Assembly (NCBI GenBank): GCA_900556645.1
Contig: USPJ01000066.1
Span: 1-6,733, forward strand
DNA length: 6,733 nucleotides
Source of the DNA: an uncultured Lachnospiraceae bacterium
GTDB lineage: Bacteria > Bacillota_A > Clostridia > Lachnospirales > Lachnospiraceae
Direction: 5' to 3'
Shown: one piece after another, positions 1-5,451 of the stretch
Numbering within the stretch: the first letter of the stretch is position 1
How the letters are laid out: each line of letters starts with the position of its first letter
Made by a program: the position numbers and the translations under genes
The notes under the pieces: model-generated
What the model saw: the letters and a program-made list of their open reading frames with translations, nothing else
What the model was told of the DNA's origin: nothing
The model's database searches: none

Positions 1-609
1 GTCTGCCACACCCTCCAACAATTTTTGATCCGTGGTGTACTCTGCATGAAATCCCAGCTTGTAACTACAAAGTTCATGATAATCATTATATTTTAAATAC
101 TGTTCCTCCAGTTCCTCCAAAGAACTGGTAAAATTATTTAGGCCGCTGACCTGTACCGTACGAAATCCACAGTCGATTCCTGCCTGAATCACTTCCCTCG
201 GATAAATATACATATCAAACATAGAGGTAATTCCGCTGGTGAGATACTCCATAATTGCCAGCTTTGCCAGCCAATAGGCATCTTCCCCTTTCAGCTTTGC
301 CTCGTTTGGGAAAACCTGTTGATTCAGCCATTCCTGCAAAGGCATATCGTCGGCTCTGGACCGCAGGAACGTCATGGCAGAATGGGTGTGAGCATTTTTG
401 AAGCCCGGCATCAGCAGATTTCCTTCTACGTCGATTTCCCGTTCCCATATAATAATGTCTTCCGGCTTTTTACAGACTTGCTCCACATCTGTTCCGTCCC
501 CCAGATAGCATATGGTATTTCCTTTTACCCAAAGTTCTCCCTCTATGATACGAAACCCTTGTGTTTCATCGGTAAGTAATATTTTTGCATTATAAAAACG
601 AATATTCAT
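1..609 (-). CDS. Amidohydrolase, MTA/SAH deaminase-like (5' part, cut by left edge)
   Basis: The N-terminal 203 residues are present; the frame is still open at base 1, so the remainder lies outside. The fold begins with the short beta-sandwich typical of amidohydrolases (residues 1-66) and enters the TIM barrel at LMPGFKNAHTHSAMT (65-79). H74 and H76 are the usual first two metal ligands, and H188 in GFHAEYT sits where the third is expected. The run ADDMPLQEWL (86-95) resembles the segment after the HTH in MTA/S-adenosylhomocysteine deaminases (MtaD, Thermotoga TM0936 type), which deaminate adenosine-type compounds. The TM0936 arginine in TRGL is a serine here (VSGL, 154-157), so substrate is uncertain; a guanine deaminase or chlorohydrolase-type enzyme is possible. 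The ATG at 609 follows GGTGAT (613-618), matching the 3' half of a Shine-Dalgarno. It lies 21 bases after the phosphorylase gene, so it is probably co-transcribed with it and would feed inosine-like products to it. Confidence 0.85.
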   Translation of the reverse strand, partial: MNIRFYNAKILLTDETQGFRIIEGELWVKGNTICYLGDGTDVEQVCKKPEDIIIWEREIDVEGNLLMPGFKNAHTHSAMTFLRSRADDMPLQEWLNQQVFPNEAKLKGEDAYWLAKLAIMEYLTSGITSMFDMYIYPREVIQAGIDCGFRTVQVSGLNNFTSSLEELEEQYLKYNDYHELCSYKLGFHAEYTTDQKLLEGVAD

Positions 610-630
610 CCTATCACCCGTTCTCTGTAT

Positions 631-1470
631 TTACAGTTCTATCTCCTCATACATTGCCACAATGGACTCATGCAGCAATTTCCGTATCATCGGTGCCACC
701 TTTGATGCGGTCTCCTGTACTTCTGCGTGAGACAATGGCTGTTCGGACATTCCCGCTGCCAAATTGGTAAGACAGGACAGTCCGCAGATTTTCATTCCCA
801 TGTGATTTGCGGCGATTGCCTCACAGGCGGTACTCATTCCCACTGCGGAGGCACCTAACATTTTAGCTGCCCGTACTTCTGCCGGAGACTCGTAATTCGG
901 TCCCTTGAACTGACAATAGATTCCCTCTTTCAAATCCATTCCCAGTTTTTTTGCCGTCTTTCGGATAATCTCCTGTAAATCTTTGTCATAGATTTCGCTC
1001 ATATCCGGGAATCTGGTTCCCAGCTCGCTGACATTTTTTCCAATCAGCGGCGAATCCACAAACATAGACAACTGGTCGGTAATCAGCATCAAATCTCCCG
1101 CTTGAAATCCGTCTCCGCATCCTCCTGCGGCATTGGTCAAAAACAGGATTTCTGCTCCTAGCATTTTCATCAATCTGGTAGGAAGCACCACATCCTGCAT
1201 GGAATAACCTTCATAATAATGAACCCTTCCGTTCATAATTACCAGTGGCACTTCTCCCGTATACCCAAAAAGAAACTCTCCCGCATGTCCTTCCACCGTG
1301 GATACCGGAAAACCCTCAATTTCGTGGTAATCGATTCTGTCCACAATCTGAAATTCATCCATATACTGAACGAAGCCGGAGCCTAAAATTAATGCCACCT
1401 TCGGCTGAAAGTCTGTTTTTTCCCGAACACACCGATAGCATTTTTCTAATTTATCATAGATTGGATTCAT
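631..1470 (-). CDS. punA: Purine nucleoside phosphorylase, trimeric (PNP-II) type
   Basis: A full-length 279-aa cytosolic enzyme that splits inosine or guanosine with phosphate into the free base and ribose-1-phosphate. Family landmarks appear in order: LILGSGF (28-33, phosphate Ser31), EGHAGEF with H62, NGRVHYYEGYS (80-90, R82 and H84), TNAAGG (112-117), GPNYESPAE (190-198, Glu194), VGMSTACEA (210-218, M212 and S213), CLTNLAAG (233-240, Asn236) and LSHAEV (246-251, His248). By analogy with human PNP, the Glu194/Asn236 pair recognises 6-oxopurines, so inosine and guanosine are favoured over adenosine. This is inference from position only. The ATG at 1470 has a strong GGAGGG ribosome site seven bases upstream. 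It is the first gene of a leftward unit with the amidohydrolase and is divergent from the permease gene. No catalytic residue looks missing. The symbol is the usual one for this family and was not tested against a database. Confidence 0.95.
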   Translation of the reverse strand: MNPIYDKLEKCYRCVREKTDFQPKVALILGSGFVQYMDEFQIVDRIDYHEIEGFPVSTVEGHAGEFLFGYTGEVPLVIMNGRVHYYEGYSMQDVVLPTRLMKMLGAEILFLTNAAGGCGDGFQAGDLMLITDQLSMFVDSPLIGKNVSELGTRFPDMSEIYDKDLQEIIRKTAKKLGMDLKEGIYCQFKGPNYESPAEVRAAKMLGASAVGMSTACEAIAANHMGMKICGLSCLTNLAAGMSEQPLSHAEVQETASKVAPMIRKLLHESIVAMYEEIEL

Positions 1471-1519
1471 TTCTGTTCCCTCCGTTTTGTTTTCTATCTT
1501 TCCCTATATTTATAATTTT

Positions 1520-1549
1520 AGCATAAGCACTTTCTTTTTACTATGTTAA
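1520..1549 (-). promoter_or_regulatory. Probable promoter of the phosphorylase-amidohydrolase unit
   Basis: On the minus strand, TTAACA (1544-1549) and TATGCT (1520-1525) are separated by 18 bases. They match the -35 and -10 consensus at 5/6 and 4/6 respectively. This would start transcription near base 1513, giving a leader of about 40 bases before the GGAGGG and ATG. The AT-rich surroundings offer other weak -10 options, so this is a tentative choice. Confidence 0.4.
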
Positions 1550-1599
1550 AATTGTAATCAATTTCCTTTTCCATTCTGTTTTTTTTCTTCATATTGTCC

Positions 1600-1628
1600 T
1601 TGCCCTTGCCGTCAAAACCCTTTATAAT
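1600..1628 (+). promoter_or_regulatory. Promoter of the nucleobase permease gene
   Basis: TTGCCC (1600-1605), a 17-base spacer and a perfect TATAAT (1623-1628) form a good sigma-A promoter. The start would be near base 1635, leaving a leader of only about 30 bases before the ATG at 1665. That is too short for a riboswitch, so regulation, if any, is more likely at the DNA level. Confidence 0.7.
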
Positions 1629-1664
1629 CTACTATGATAAAAATACGTAGGAGGAGTTTTACTC

Positions 1665-3038
1665 ATGAATAACGAAAATGGTGTTATCAAAGATGCCAGT
1701 GCCCTTGGCACACCAAAAATGTTGCTTCTGGGATTACAGCATATGTTTGCTATGTTCGGAGCAACAATCTTAGTACCAATTTTAGTCAACAGTTATTTCC
1801 ATGGCGAAGGTTTATCCGTACAGGTAACTTTAATCTGTGCAGGTATCGGAACTTTATTTTTCCATCTCTGCACCAAAATGAAGGTCCCTGCATTCTTGGG
1901 TTCATCCTTTGCTTTTCTGGGTGGCTTTGCTACCGTAGCCGAATTGAACACCGGCATTTTTGCCGATATGAGCTATGGTGAAAAATTACCATATGCCTGC
2001 GGCGGTATCGTAGTTGCCGGTCTGCTCTATTTGATTCTGGCTCTGATTATCAAACTGGTAGGCGTAAAACGCGTTATGCGTTTCCTTCCGCCGGTAGTAA
2101 CCGGACCTATCATCATCTGTATCGGTCTGAGTCTGGCACCTAGTGCTATTGCCAATGCTTCCACCAACTGGCTTTTAGCCCTTGTTGCTCTGGCAGTTAT
2201 TGTCATCTTCAATGTATGGGGAAAAGGAATGTTTAAGATTATCCCTATTCTGATGGGTGTTGTGATCCCATATGTATTGGCTTTGATTCTTACCGCCTGC
2301 GGTGTTACAAATCCTGACGGCTCCGCTATCTTGGATTTCTCAAATGTAGCTCAGTCTGCATGGGTAGGTTTGCCGCCGTTCCAGTTCTGTAAATTCAATA
2401 TTACAGCGGTTCTGGTTATGGCACCGATTGCCATCGCTACTATGATGGAACATATCGGAGATATTTCCGCAATCTCTGCTACCGTAGATGAGAATTTCTT
2501 GGAAGACCCGGGTCTTCACCGTACTTTAATCGGTGACGGTCTGGCAACCGCACTTTCCGCTATGGTTGGCGGTCCTGCCAATACCACTTACGGTGAAAAT
2601 ACCGGAGTTTTGGAATTAAGCCGTGTACACGATCCGAAGGTTATCCGTATTGCTGCGGTTTATGCCATCGTACTCAGTTTCATTCCAAAGGTATCCGCTA
2701 TCATCGGCTCCATGCCGGCTTCCATCATCGGAGGTGTCAGCTTCATCCTTTACGGTATGATTTCCGCTATCGGTGTTCGTAACATCGTAGAAAATCATGT
2801 GGATTTCACAAAATCACGTAACCTGATTATCGCAGCCGTTATCCTTGTTTGCGGACTTGGTTTTTCCGATGGACTGACCTTTACCATTGCCGGTACATCC
2901 ATTACCCTGACCAGTCTCGCCATTGCAGCGATTGCCGGTATTATCCTCAATGCAATTCTGCCGGGCAACGACTATCATTTTGGTGAAGACGTAAAAGCAG
3001 ACAGCAACCGTGGAATTCATATGGAATCGGATAATTAA
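1665..3038 (+). CDS. uraA: NCS2-family nucleobase permease, uracil permease (UraA) type
   Basis: This 457-aa inner-membrane carrier imports a nucleobase, probably by proton symport. It is almost entirely hydrophobic, with about 14 membrane spans expected for the family, and is full length. Landmarks shared with E. coli UraA include LGLQHMFAMFGAT (22-34), VPAFLGSSFAF (74-84, the last Phe matching the uracil-stacking Phe73), MEHIGD (261-266, Glu262 matching Glu241) and the NCS2 signature ANTTYGENTGV (305-315, Glu311 matching Glu290). An E-N signature is typical of uracil carriers, whereas xanthine and urate carriers usually carry Q-N. The UraA His245 position is Asp266 here, and the residue before the signature Arg is Ser rather than Thr, so exact substrate is open, including xanthine given the purine neighbours. 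The start has an ideal AGGAGGAG (1649-1656), eight bases before ATG. It is monocistronic: own promoter upstream, hairpin terminator downstream. Confidence 0.93.
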   Translation: MNNENGVIKDASALGTPKMLLLGLQHMFAMFGATILVPILVNSYFHGEGLSVQVTLICAGIGTLFFHLCTKMKVPAFLGSSFAFLGGFATVAELNTGIFADMSYGEKLPYACGGIVVAGLLYLILALIIKLVGVKRVMRFLPPVVTGPIIICIGLSLAPSAIANASTNWLLALVALAVIVIFNVWGKGMFKIIPILMGVVIPYVLALILTACGVTNPDGSAILDFSNVAQSAWVGLPPFQFCKFNITAVLVMAPIAIATMMEHIGDISAISATVDENFLEDPGLHRTLIGDGLATALSAMVGGPANTTYGENTGVLELSRVHDPKVIRIAAVYAIVLSFIPKVSAIIGSMPASIIGGVSFILYGMISAIGVRNIVENHVDFTKSRNLIIAAVILVCGLGFSDGLTFTIAGTSITLTSLAIAAIAGIILNAILPGNDYHFGEDVKADSNRGIHMESDN

Positions 3039-3056
3039 TCAATGATTTTTATACAA

Positions 3057-3089
3057 AAAAGGAGTTGTTCATCTAGGACAACTCCTTTT
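3057..3089. terminator. Shared hairpin terminator overlapping the PAP2 gene end
   Basis: The arms AAAAGGAGTTGTTC (3057-3070) and GGACAACTCCTTTT (3076-3089) pair over 14 positions with one G-T, leaving a 5-base loop. Read rightwards it ends the permease transcript with a short TTTT run. Read leftwards it is followed by six T, so it also ends the PAP2 transcript. The TAG stop of the PAP2 gene (3073-3075) falls inside the loop and its last codons form one arm. Confidence 0.88.
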
Positions 3090-3618
3090 CTGTGTCATAC
3101 CTTTCATTCAATTTCTCTACCGCCAGTGCTATCAACGTTCCCGATATAGCTCCTGCCAACACATCCGTCGGATAATGCACACCCAGATATAGTCGGGACA
3201 GAGCAATCAGTCCTGCCAATACCATAAAACAGATTCCATACTTTTTGGGCAGCTCACGATACAAAATAACTGCCATGGCAAAGGAGGTTGCCGTGTGACC
3301 GGAAGGAAAGGAAAAATCCGATTGTTTTTCAATCAGTCTGGTTAAACCCTCCACTGCCTCGTAAGGTCTGGTTCTGGCTATCACATTTTTTAGGAACAGA
3401 TTATTTATCAGGAAGGAACCTGCCATAGCCTCCAGGGAGTGAATCCCTGTCTTGCGAAGCTTCGGAACCAGCAAAAACAGAATTGCAAATAATATCCAAA
3501 AGCTTCCTTTGTCTCCCAGTCTTGTAATGACTGTAAAAAATTTAGTCAGCCACGGAGTCCTGAGATATTCCTGAATCCACAAAAGAATCTGTCCGTCCAA
3601 CTGTAACATTCCACTCAT
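3073..3618 (-). CDS. PAP2-family membrane phosphatase
   Basis: A 181-aa integral membrane phosphatase of the PAP2 (type 2 phosphatidic acid phosphatase) superfamily. All three signature motifs are intact: K77-x6-R84-P85 (motif 1), PSGH at 105-108 (motif 2), and SR at 141-142 with H148 and D152 (motif 3). His108 and His148 would be the catalytic pair. Hydrophobic segments lie near 36-53, 63-77, 108-121, 128-147 and 152-167, as expected for a small PgpB/BcrC-like protein. Likely substrates are undecaprenyl diphosphate or phosphatidyl-type lipids; the sequence does not say which. The ATG at 3618 lies 3 bases after the mrp stop and lacks a recognisable ribosome site, so translation probably depends on coupling to mrp. 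An alternative ATG at 3609 has none at proper spacing either. It is the last gene of the leftward unit. Confidence 0.93.
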   Translation of the reverse strand: MSGMLQLDGQILLWIQEYLRTPWLTKFFTVITRLGDKGSFWILFAILFLLVPKLRKTGIHSLEAMAGSFLINNLFLKNVIARTRPYEAVEGLTRLIEKQSDFSFPSGHTATSFAMAVILYRELPKKYGICFMVLAGLIALSRLYLGVHYPTDVLAGAISGTLIALAVEKLNERYDTEKELS

Positions 3619-3621
3619 AAA

Positions 3622-4452
3622 TTATAAATTTTCAAGTTTGGCAATTCCTGCCTCTAGATGCGATATCTCCACCTCGTAGAATTTTCCTTCGTCTGCTGCC
3701 TGTGCAGATTTTGGGTCCAACGGAAGCTTTCCTAACACATCTATTCCCAGCTCTTTTGCCGCTTCGTCAATATGGCTTTCTCCGAAGAGAGAAATCTCTT
3801 TTCCGCAGTCCGGGCATTTCAGATAGCTGTAATTCTCCACAACGCCCAGTACCGGAATATTCATCATTCCTGCCATATTGTAAGCTTTCTTTACAATCAT
3901 CTGTACCAGCTCCTGCGGAGAGGTTACGATGATGATGCCGTCCACCGGAATGGACTGGAAGATGGTGAGCGGAACGTCACCGGTGCCCGGCGGCATATCG
4001 ATGAACATTACATCCAGGTCGCCCCAGATTACGTCGGTCCAGAACTGAGTAACCGCACCGGCGATTACCGGGCCTCTCCAGATTACCGGTGTCTCCTCAT
4101 CCGGAAGCAGAAGGTTTACAGACATAACCTCAATTCCGTTTGCAGTTGGCATCGGATAGATTCCGTTGTCACTGCCCTGTGCATTACCCTTGATGCCATA
4201 CATCTTCGGGATGGACGGACCTGTGATATCCGCATCCATAATGCCCACTTTATATCCCTTGGAAGCCATCAGATTGGCCAGGGAGCCTGTTACGAAGGAT
4301 TTACCAACGCCACCCTTTCCGCTGACAACTCCGATCACATGTTTTACGTCAGAAAAAACATTTGGTTCTGCCATGAGGCTCTGGGGCTGTTTCTGGCCGC
4401 AGCCTTCACAGCTTGATTTGTTGCAGGATGAATTGCTGCATTCTTTTGCCAT
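3622..4452 (-). CDS. mrp: Mrp/NBP35-family Fe-S cluster carrier ATPase
   Basis: A full-length 276-aa cytosolic P-loop ATPase of the Mrp/ApbC/NBP35 family, which binds and hands Fe-S clusters to apo-proteins. The N-terminus carries a cysteine cluster C5, C10, C15, C18 in place of the DUF59 domain found in many Mrp proteins, as in NBP35-like and archaeal types. Then come the deviant Walker A GKGGVGKS (45-52), DADITGPSIPKMYG (73-86), WRGP (125-128), the Walker B-like MFIDMPPGTGD (149-159) and the C-terminal pair CPDC (213-216), which bridges the cluster in dimers. The ATG at 4452 has AGAGGA about eight bases upstream. An in-frame TGA at 4465-4467 rules out a longer start. It follows csoR by 95 bases with no terminator between and sits 3 bases before the PAP2 gene, so co-transcription is likely. 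Confidence 0.95.
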   Translation of the reverse strand: MAKECSNSSCNKSSCEGCGQKQPQSLMAEPNVFSDVKHVIGVVSGKGGVGKSFVTGSLANLMASKGYKVGIMDADITGPSIPKMYGIKGNAQGSDNGIYPMPTANGIEVMSVNLLLPDEETPVIWRGPVIAGAVTQFWTDVIWGDLDVMFIDMPPGTGDVPLTIFQSIPVDGIIIVTSPQELVQMIVKKAYNMAGMMNIPVLGVVENYSYLKCPDCGKEISLFGESHIDEAAKELGIDVLGKLPLDPKSAQAADEGKFYEVEISHLEAGIAKLENL

Positions 4453-4547
4453 AATAGGTTCCTCTCATTCTTTGTATTTACACAGGCAGAACTGGCTCTC
4501 TGTCCGTGCATTTTCCTCATTCACGATTTGCTCATGAACTCCTTACC
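4453..4547 (-). other. csoR-mrp spacer with possible micro-ORFs
   Basis: These 95 bases between the csoR stop and the mrp start contain no hairpin terminator and no convincing promoter, so they are probably transcribed through. On the minus strand an AAGGAG sits 3 bases before an ATG (4535) that opens only a 4-codon frame. A GTG (4524) opens a 19-codon frame, in phase with mrp, ending at TGA 4465-4467 and encoding a Cys-x-Cys near its end. Neither can be called a gene on sequence alone. Confidence 0.3.
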
Positions 4548-4895
4548 TTATTTCATAAATCTGTCGATTGCACGTTCCAGTTCTTTGATCGCATCCTTAT
4601 CGCCATGCTCTACCGCATCTACGATACAGTGCTCAATATGATCCTGAAGAATGATCTTACCTGTATTATTGATAGCAGATTTCACTGCTGAAAGCTGTAT
4701 CAGAACTTCCGCACAGTCTCTTCCGTCCTCTATCATACGTTTGATAGATTCCATATGTCCGATTGCTCTGGACATACGATTCAGCACTGCCTTTGTATGC
4801 GCATGACTGTGATGATGCCCATGCTCCCCATGAGAATGTTCAACTACCGTCCCATCCTCCAGTACATGCGTATGTGTCTTTTGTTCCTCGGCCAT
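4548..4895 (-). CDS. csoR: CsoR/RcnR-family metal-sensing repressor with His-rich N-terminus
   Basis: A 115-aa all-helical DNA-binding repressor of the CsoR/RcnR/FrmR (DUF156) family. The core starts near residue 34 and is about the normal length. The metal fingerprint is Cys61, His86 and Cys90, with spacing of +25 and +4 exactly as in the Cu(I) sensor CsoR (C36, H61, C65). CstR-type persulfide sensors lack the His, and RcnR-type nickel/cobalt sensors use more His. The unusual part is the N-terminal arm: ten histidines in the first 33 residues, eight of them in 20-33, resembling the metal-binding loops of zinc or nickel transporters. It might sense or buffer Ni, Co or Zn instead of, or as well as, Cu. 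The start ATG follows AAAGGGGA by about five bases. It has its own promoter, and mrp and PAP2 lie downstream. The symbol indicates the family, not proven copper specificity. Confidence 0.9.
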   Translation of the reverse strand: MAEEQKTHTHVLEDGTVVEHSHGEHGHHHSHAHTKAVLNRMSRAIGHMESIKRMIEDGRDCAEVLIQLSAVKSAINNTGKIILQDHIEHCIVDAVEHGDKDAIKELERAIDRFMK

Positions 4896-5004
4896 AACAT
4901 TCCCCTTTCTCTTTCAGAATATCCGATTCTTTACCGCTTATCTGTCTTTATATCCTCACACACTGTCTGTGGCTTTCCTGCTTACAGCACTTCCGTACAG
5001 CGTA
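4896..5004 (-). other. Long untranslated leader of csoR
   Basis: About 109 bases separate the predicted start of transcription from the csoR ATG. The leader contains small hairpins, TGCT/AGCA around a 3-base loop (4979-4989) and CACA/TGTG around a 5-base loop (4959-4971), and a 15-base interrupted palindrome AGAAT-ATCCG-ATTCT (4916-4930) just before the ribosome site. It matches no riboswitch class I can recognise, and no G/C-tract CsoR operator of the known type is visible. Confidence 0.35.
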
Positions 5005-5010
5005 AATGAT

Positions 5011-5040
5011 ATTATACCACATTTGTCAAATTTCTGTAAA
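5011..5040 (-). promoter_or_regulatory. Promoter of csoR with extended -10
   Basis: On the minus strand TTTACA (5035-5040), an 18-base spacer and a perfect TATAAT (5011-5016) preceded by TGG (an extended -10) make a strong sigma-A promoter. A TTGACA inside the spacer is too close to act as the -35 box. The -35 lies within the last codons of the small upstream gene, so csoR can be transcribed independently of it. Confidence 0.75.
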
Positions 5041-5253
5041 GGAGCAACGCTGTTTTATTTGTGAAGTCGTAATATCAAAAATAATGGTTCCATCCTCCAG
5101 GACAGTTTTCTCATAGGAAACTTCTTTTCCTTTGAATTTATTTCTGATATATTCTTCCGGATCCTCAAGTTCCAGCTCTTCCACAAAAACATCACGCATC
5201 TGATTCCGCGGACATTTATTAAAAATTTCCCATATCAGTTCATATTCTTTCAT
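5026..5253 (-). CDS. Small uncharacterised protein, 75 aa
   Basis: I do not recognise this family. From the ATG at 5253 the product is 75 residues, soluble-looking, without signal peptide or membrane span and rich in charged residues (Glu, Lys, Asp). It begins MKEYELIWEIF, has an acidic middle (EELELEDPEEY, 25-35), a Lys-rich stretch (NKFKGKEVSYEK) and a beta-like end with DGTIIFDI. Cysteines are C14 and C69. The chosen ATG has GGAG (5261-5264) seven bases upstream. A GTG at 5298 in the same frame would add 15 residues and also has a GAGGG in front, but that GAGGG lies in a potential hairpin, and the added stretch overlaps another hairpin, so I prefer the ATG. A perfect-consensus promoter drives it, and its tail overlaps the csoR promoter. 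It may be co-transcribed with csoR, as no terminator separates them. Codon use looks normal for the window. Confidence 0.72.
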   Translation of the reverse strand: MKEYELIWEIFNKCPRNQMRDVFVEELELEDPEEYIRNKFKGKEVSYEKTVLEDGTIIFDITTSQIKQRCSFTEI

Positions 5254-5367
5254 ATTCCATCTCCAGTCCGTAAGACGGATATTCACAATCCGTTTCACTA
5301 TTTAGCCCTCTTCGGCTGATTTACGGCAATCTGCACAGATTGTCCTGTGGTTTTTCCCAACCAGTCT
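5254..5367 (-). other. Structured leader of the small gene, unassigned
   Basis: About 114 bases lie between the predicted start of transcription and the ATG. Several stem-loops can form: GGTT/AACC (5349-5362), CACAG/CTGTG (5334-5349), CAATCT/AGATTG with a flanking mismatch on this strand (5327-5342), AGCC/GGCT (5304-5317, masking a GAGGG) and TCCGT/ACGGA (5267-5279, just before the GGAG ribosome site). The second and third share bases and are mutually exclusive. No known riboswitch or T-box motif is recognised. Confidence 0.4.
5261..5264 (-). promoter_or_regulatory. Ribosome binding site deciding the small gene's start
   Basis: GGAG on the minus strand, seven bases before ATG 5251-5253. It supports the 75-aa form over the 90-aa GTG form. 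Confidence 0.6.
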
Positions 5368-5373
5368 GAGACT
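5363..5373. promoter_or_regulatory. 11-bp palindrome at the small gene's transcription start
   Basis: AGTCT-G-AGACT is a perfect palindrome directly downstream of the -10 box (5374-5379), covering the predicted start of transcription. This is a classical place for a repressor operator, but no regulator is identified. Confidence 0.35.
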
Positions 5374-5402
5374 ATTATAATTATTTTTAGATTTTTTGTC
5401 AA
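5374..5402 (-). promoter_or_regulatory. Perfect-consensus promoter of the small gene
   Basis: On the minus strand TTGACA (5397-5402), a 17-base A/T spacer and TATAAT (5374-5379) match the sigma-A consensus exactly in both boxes and in spacing. Transcription would start near base 5367. Such a promoter would be very strong unless repressed. Confidence 0.88.
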
Positions 5403-5410
5403 AAATAATT
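5379..5410. repeat. 10-bp inverted repeat across the divergent promoters
   Basis: AATTATTTTT (5379-5388) and AAAAATAATT (5401-5410) are perfect inverted copies with a 12-base spacer and arm centres 22 bases apart. The right arm touches the -35 boxes of both divergent promoters. It may be a regulator site or simply AT-rich promoter DNA. Confidence 0.4.
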
Positions 5411-5437
5411 GCACTCACGCAAATATTGTCGTATGAT
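5409..5437 (+). promoter_or_regulatory. Probable promoter of xpt
   Basis: TTGCAC (5409-5414), 17 bases, then TATGAT (5432-5437). The -10 is 5/6 and the -35 is weak (3/6), so an activator or low basal level is plausible. Start expected near base 5444, giving a leader of about 70 bases. Confidence 0.55.
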
Positions 5438-5451
5438 ACATATTAAAAATA

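Noticed and set aside
3772..4416. 214-codon plus-strand open frame opposite mrp
   Set aside because: It is antisense to a complete, well-conserved Mrp protein, has no ribosome site and encodes nothing recognisable. Its openness follows from mrp codon bias.
5026..5298. 90-aa GTG-started version of the small gene
   Set aside because: Possible, but the internal ATG has a better placed GGAG, and the extra 15 codons overlap leader hairpins. Kept only as an alternative start.
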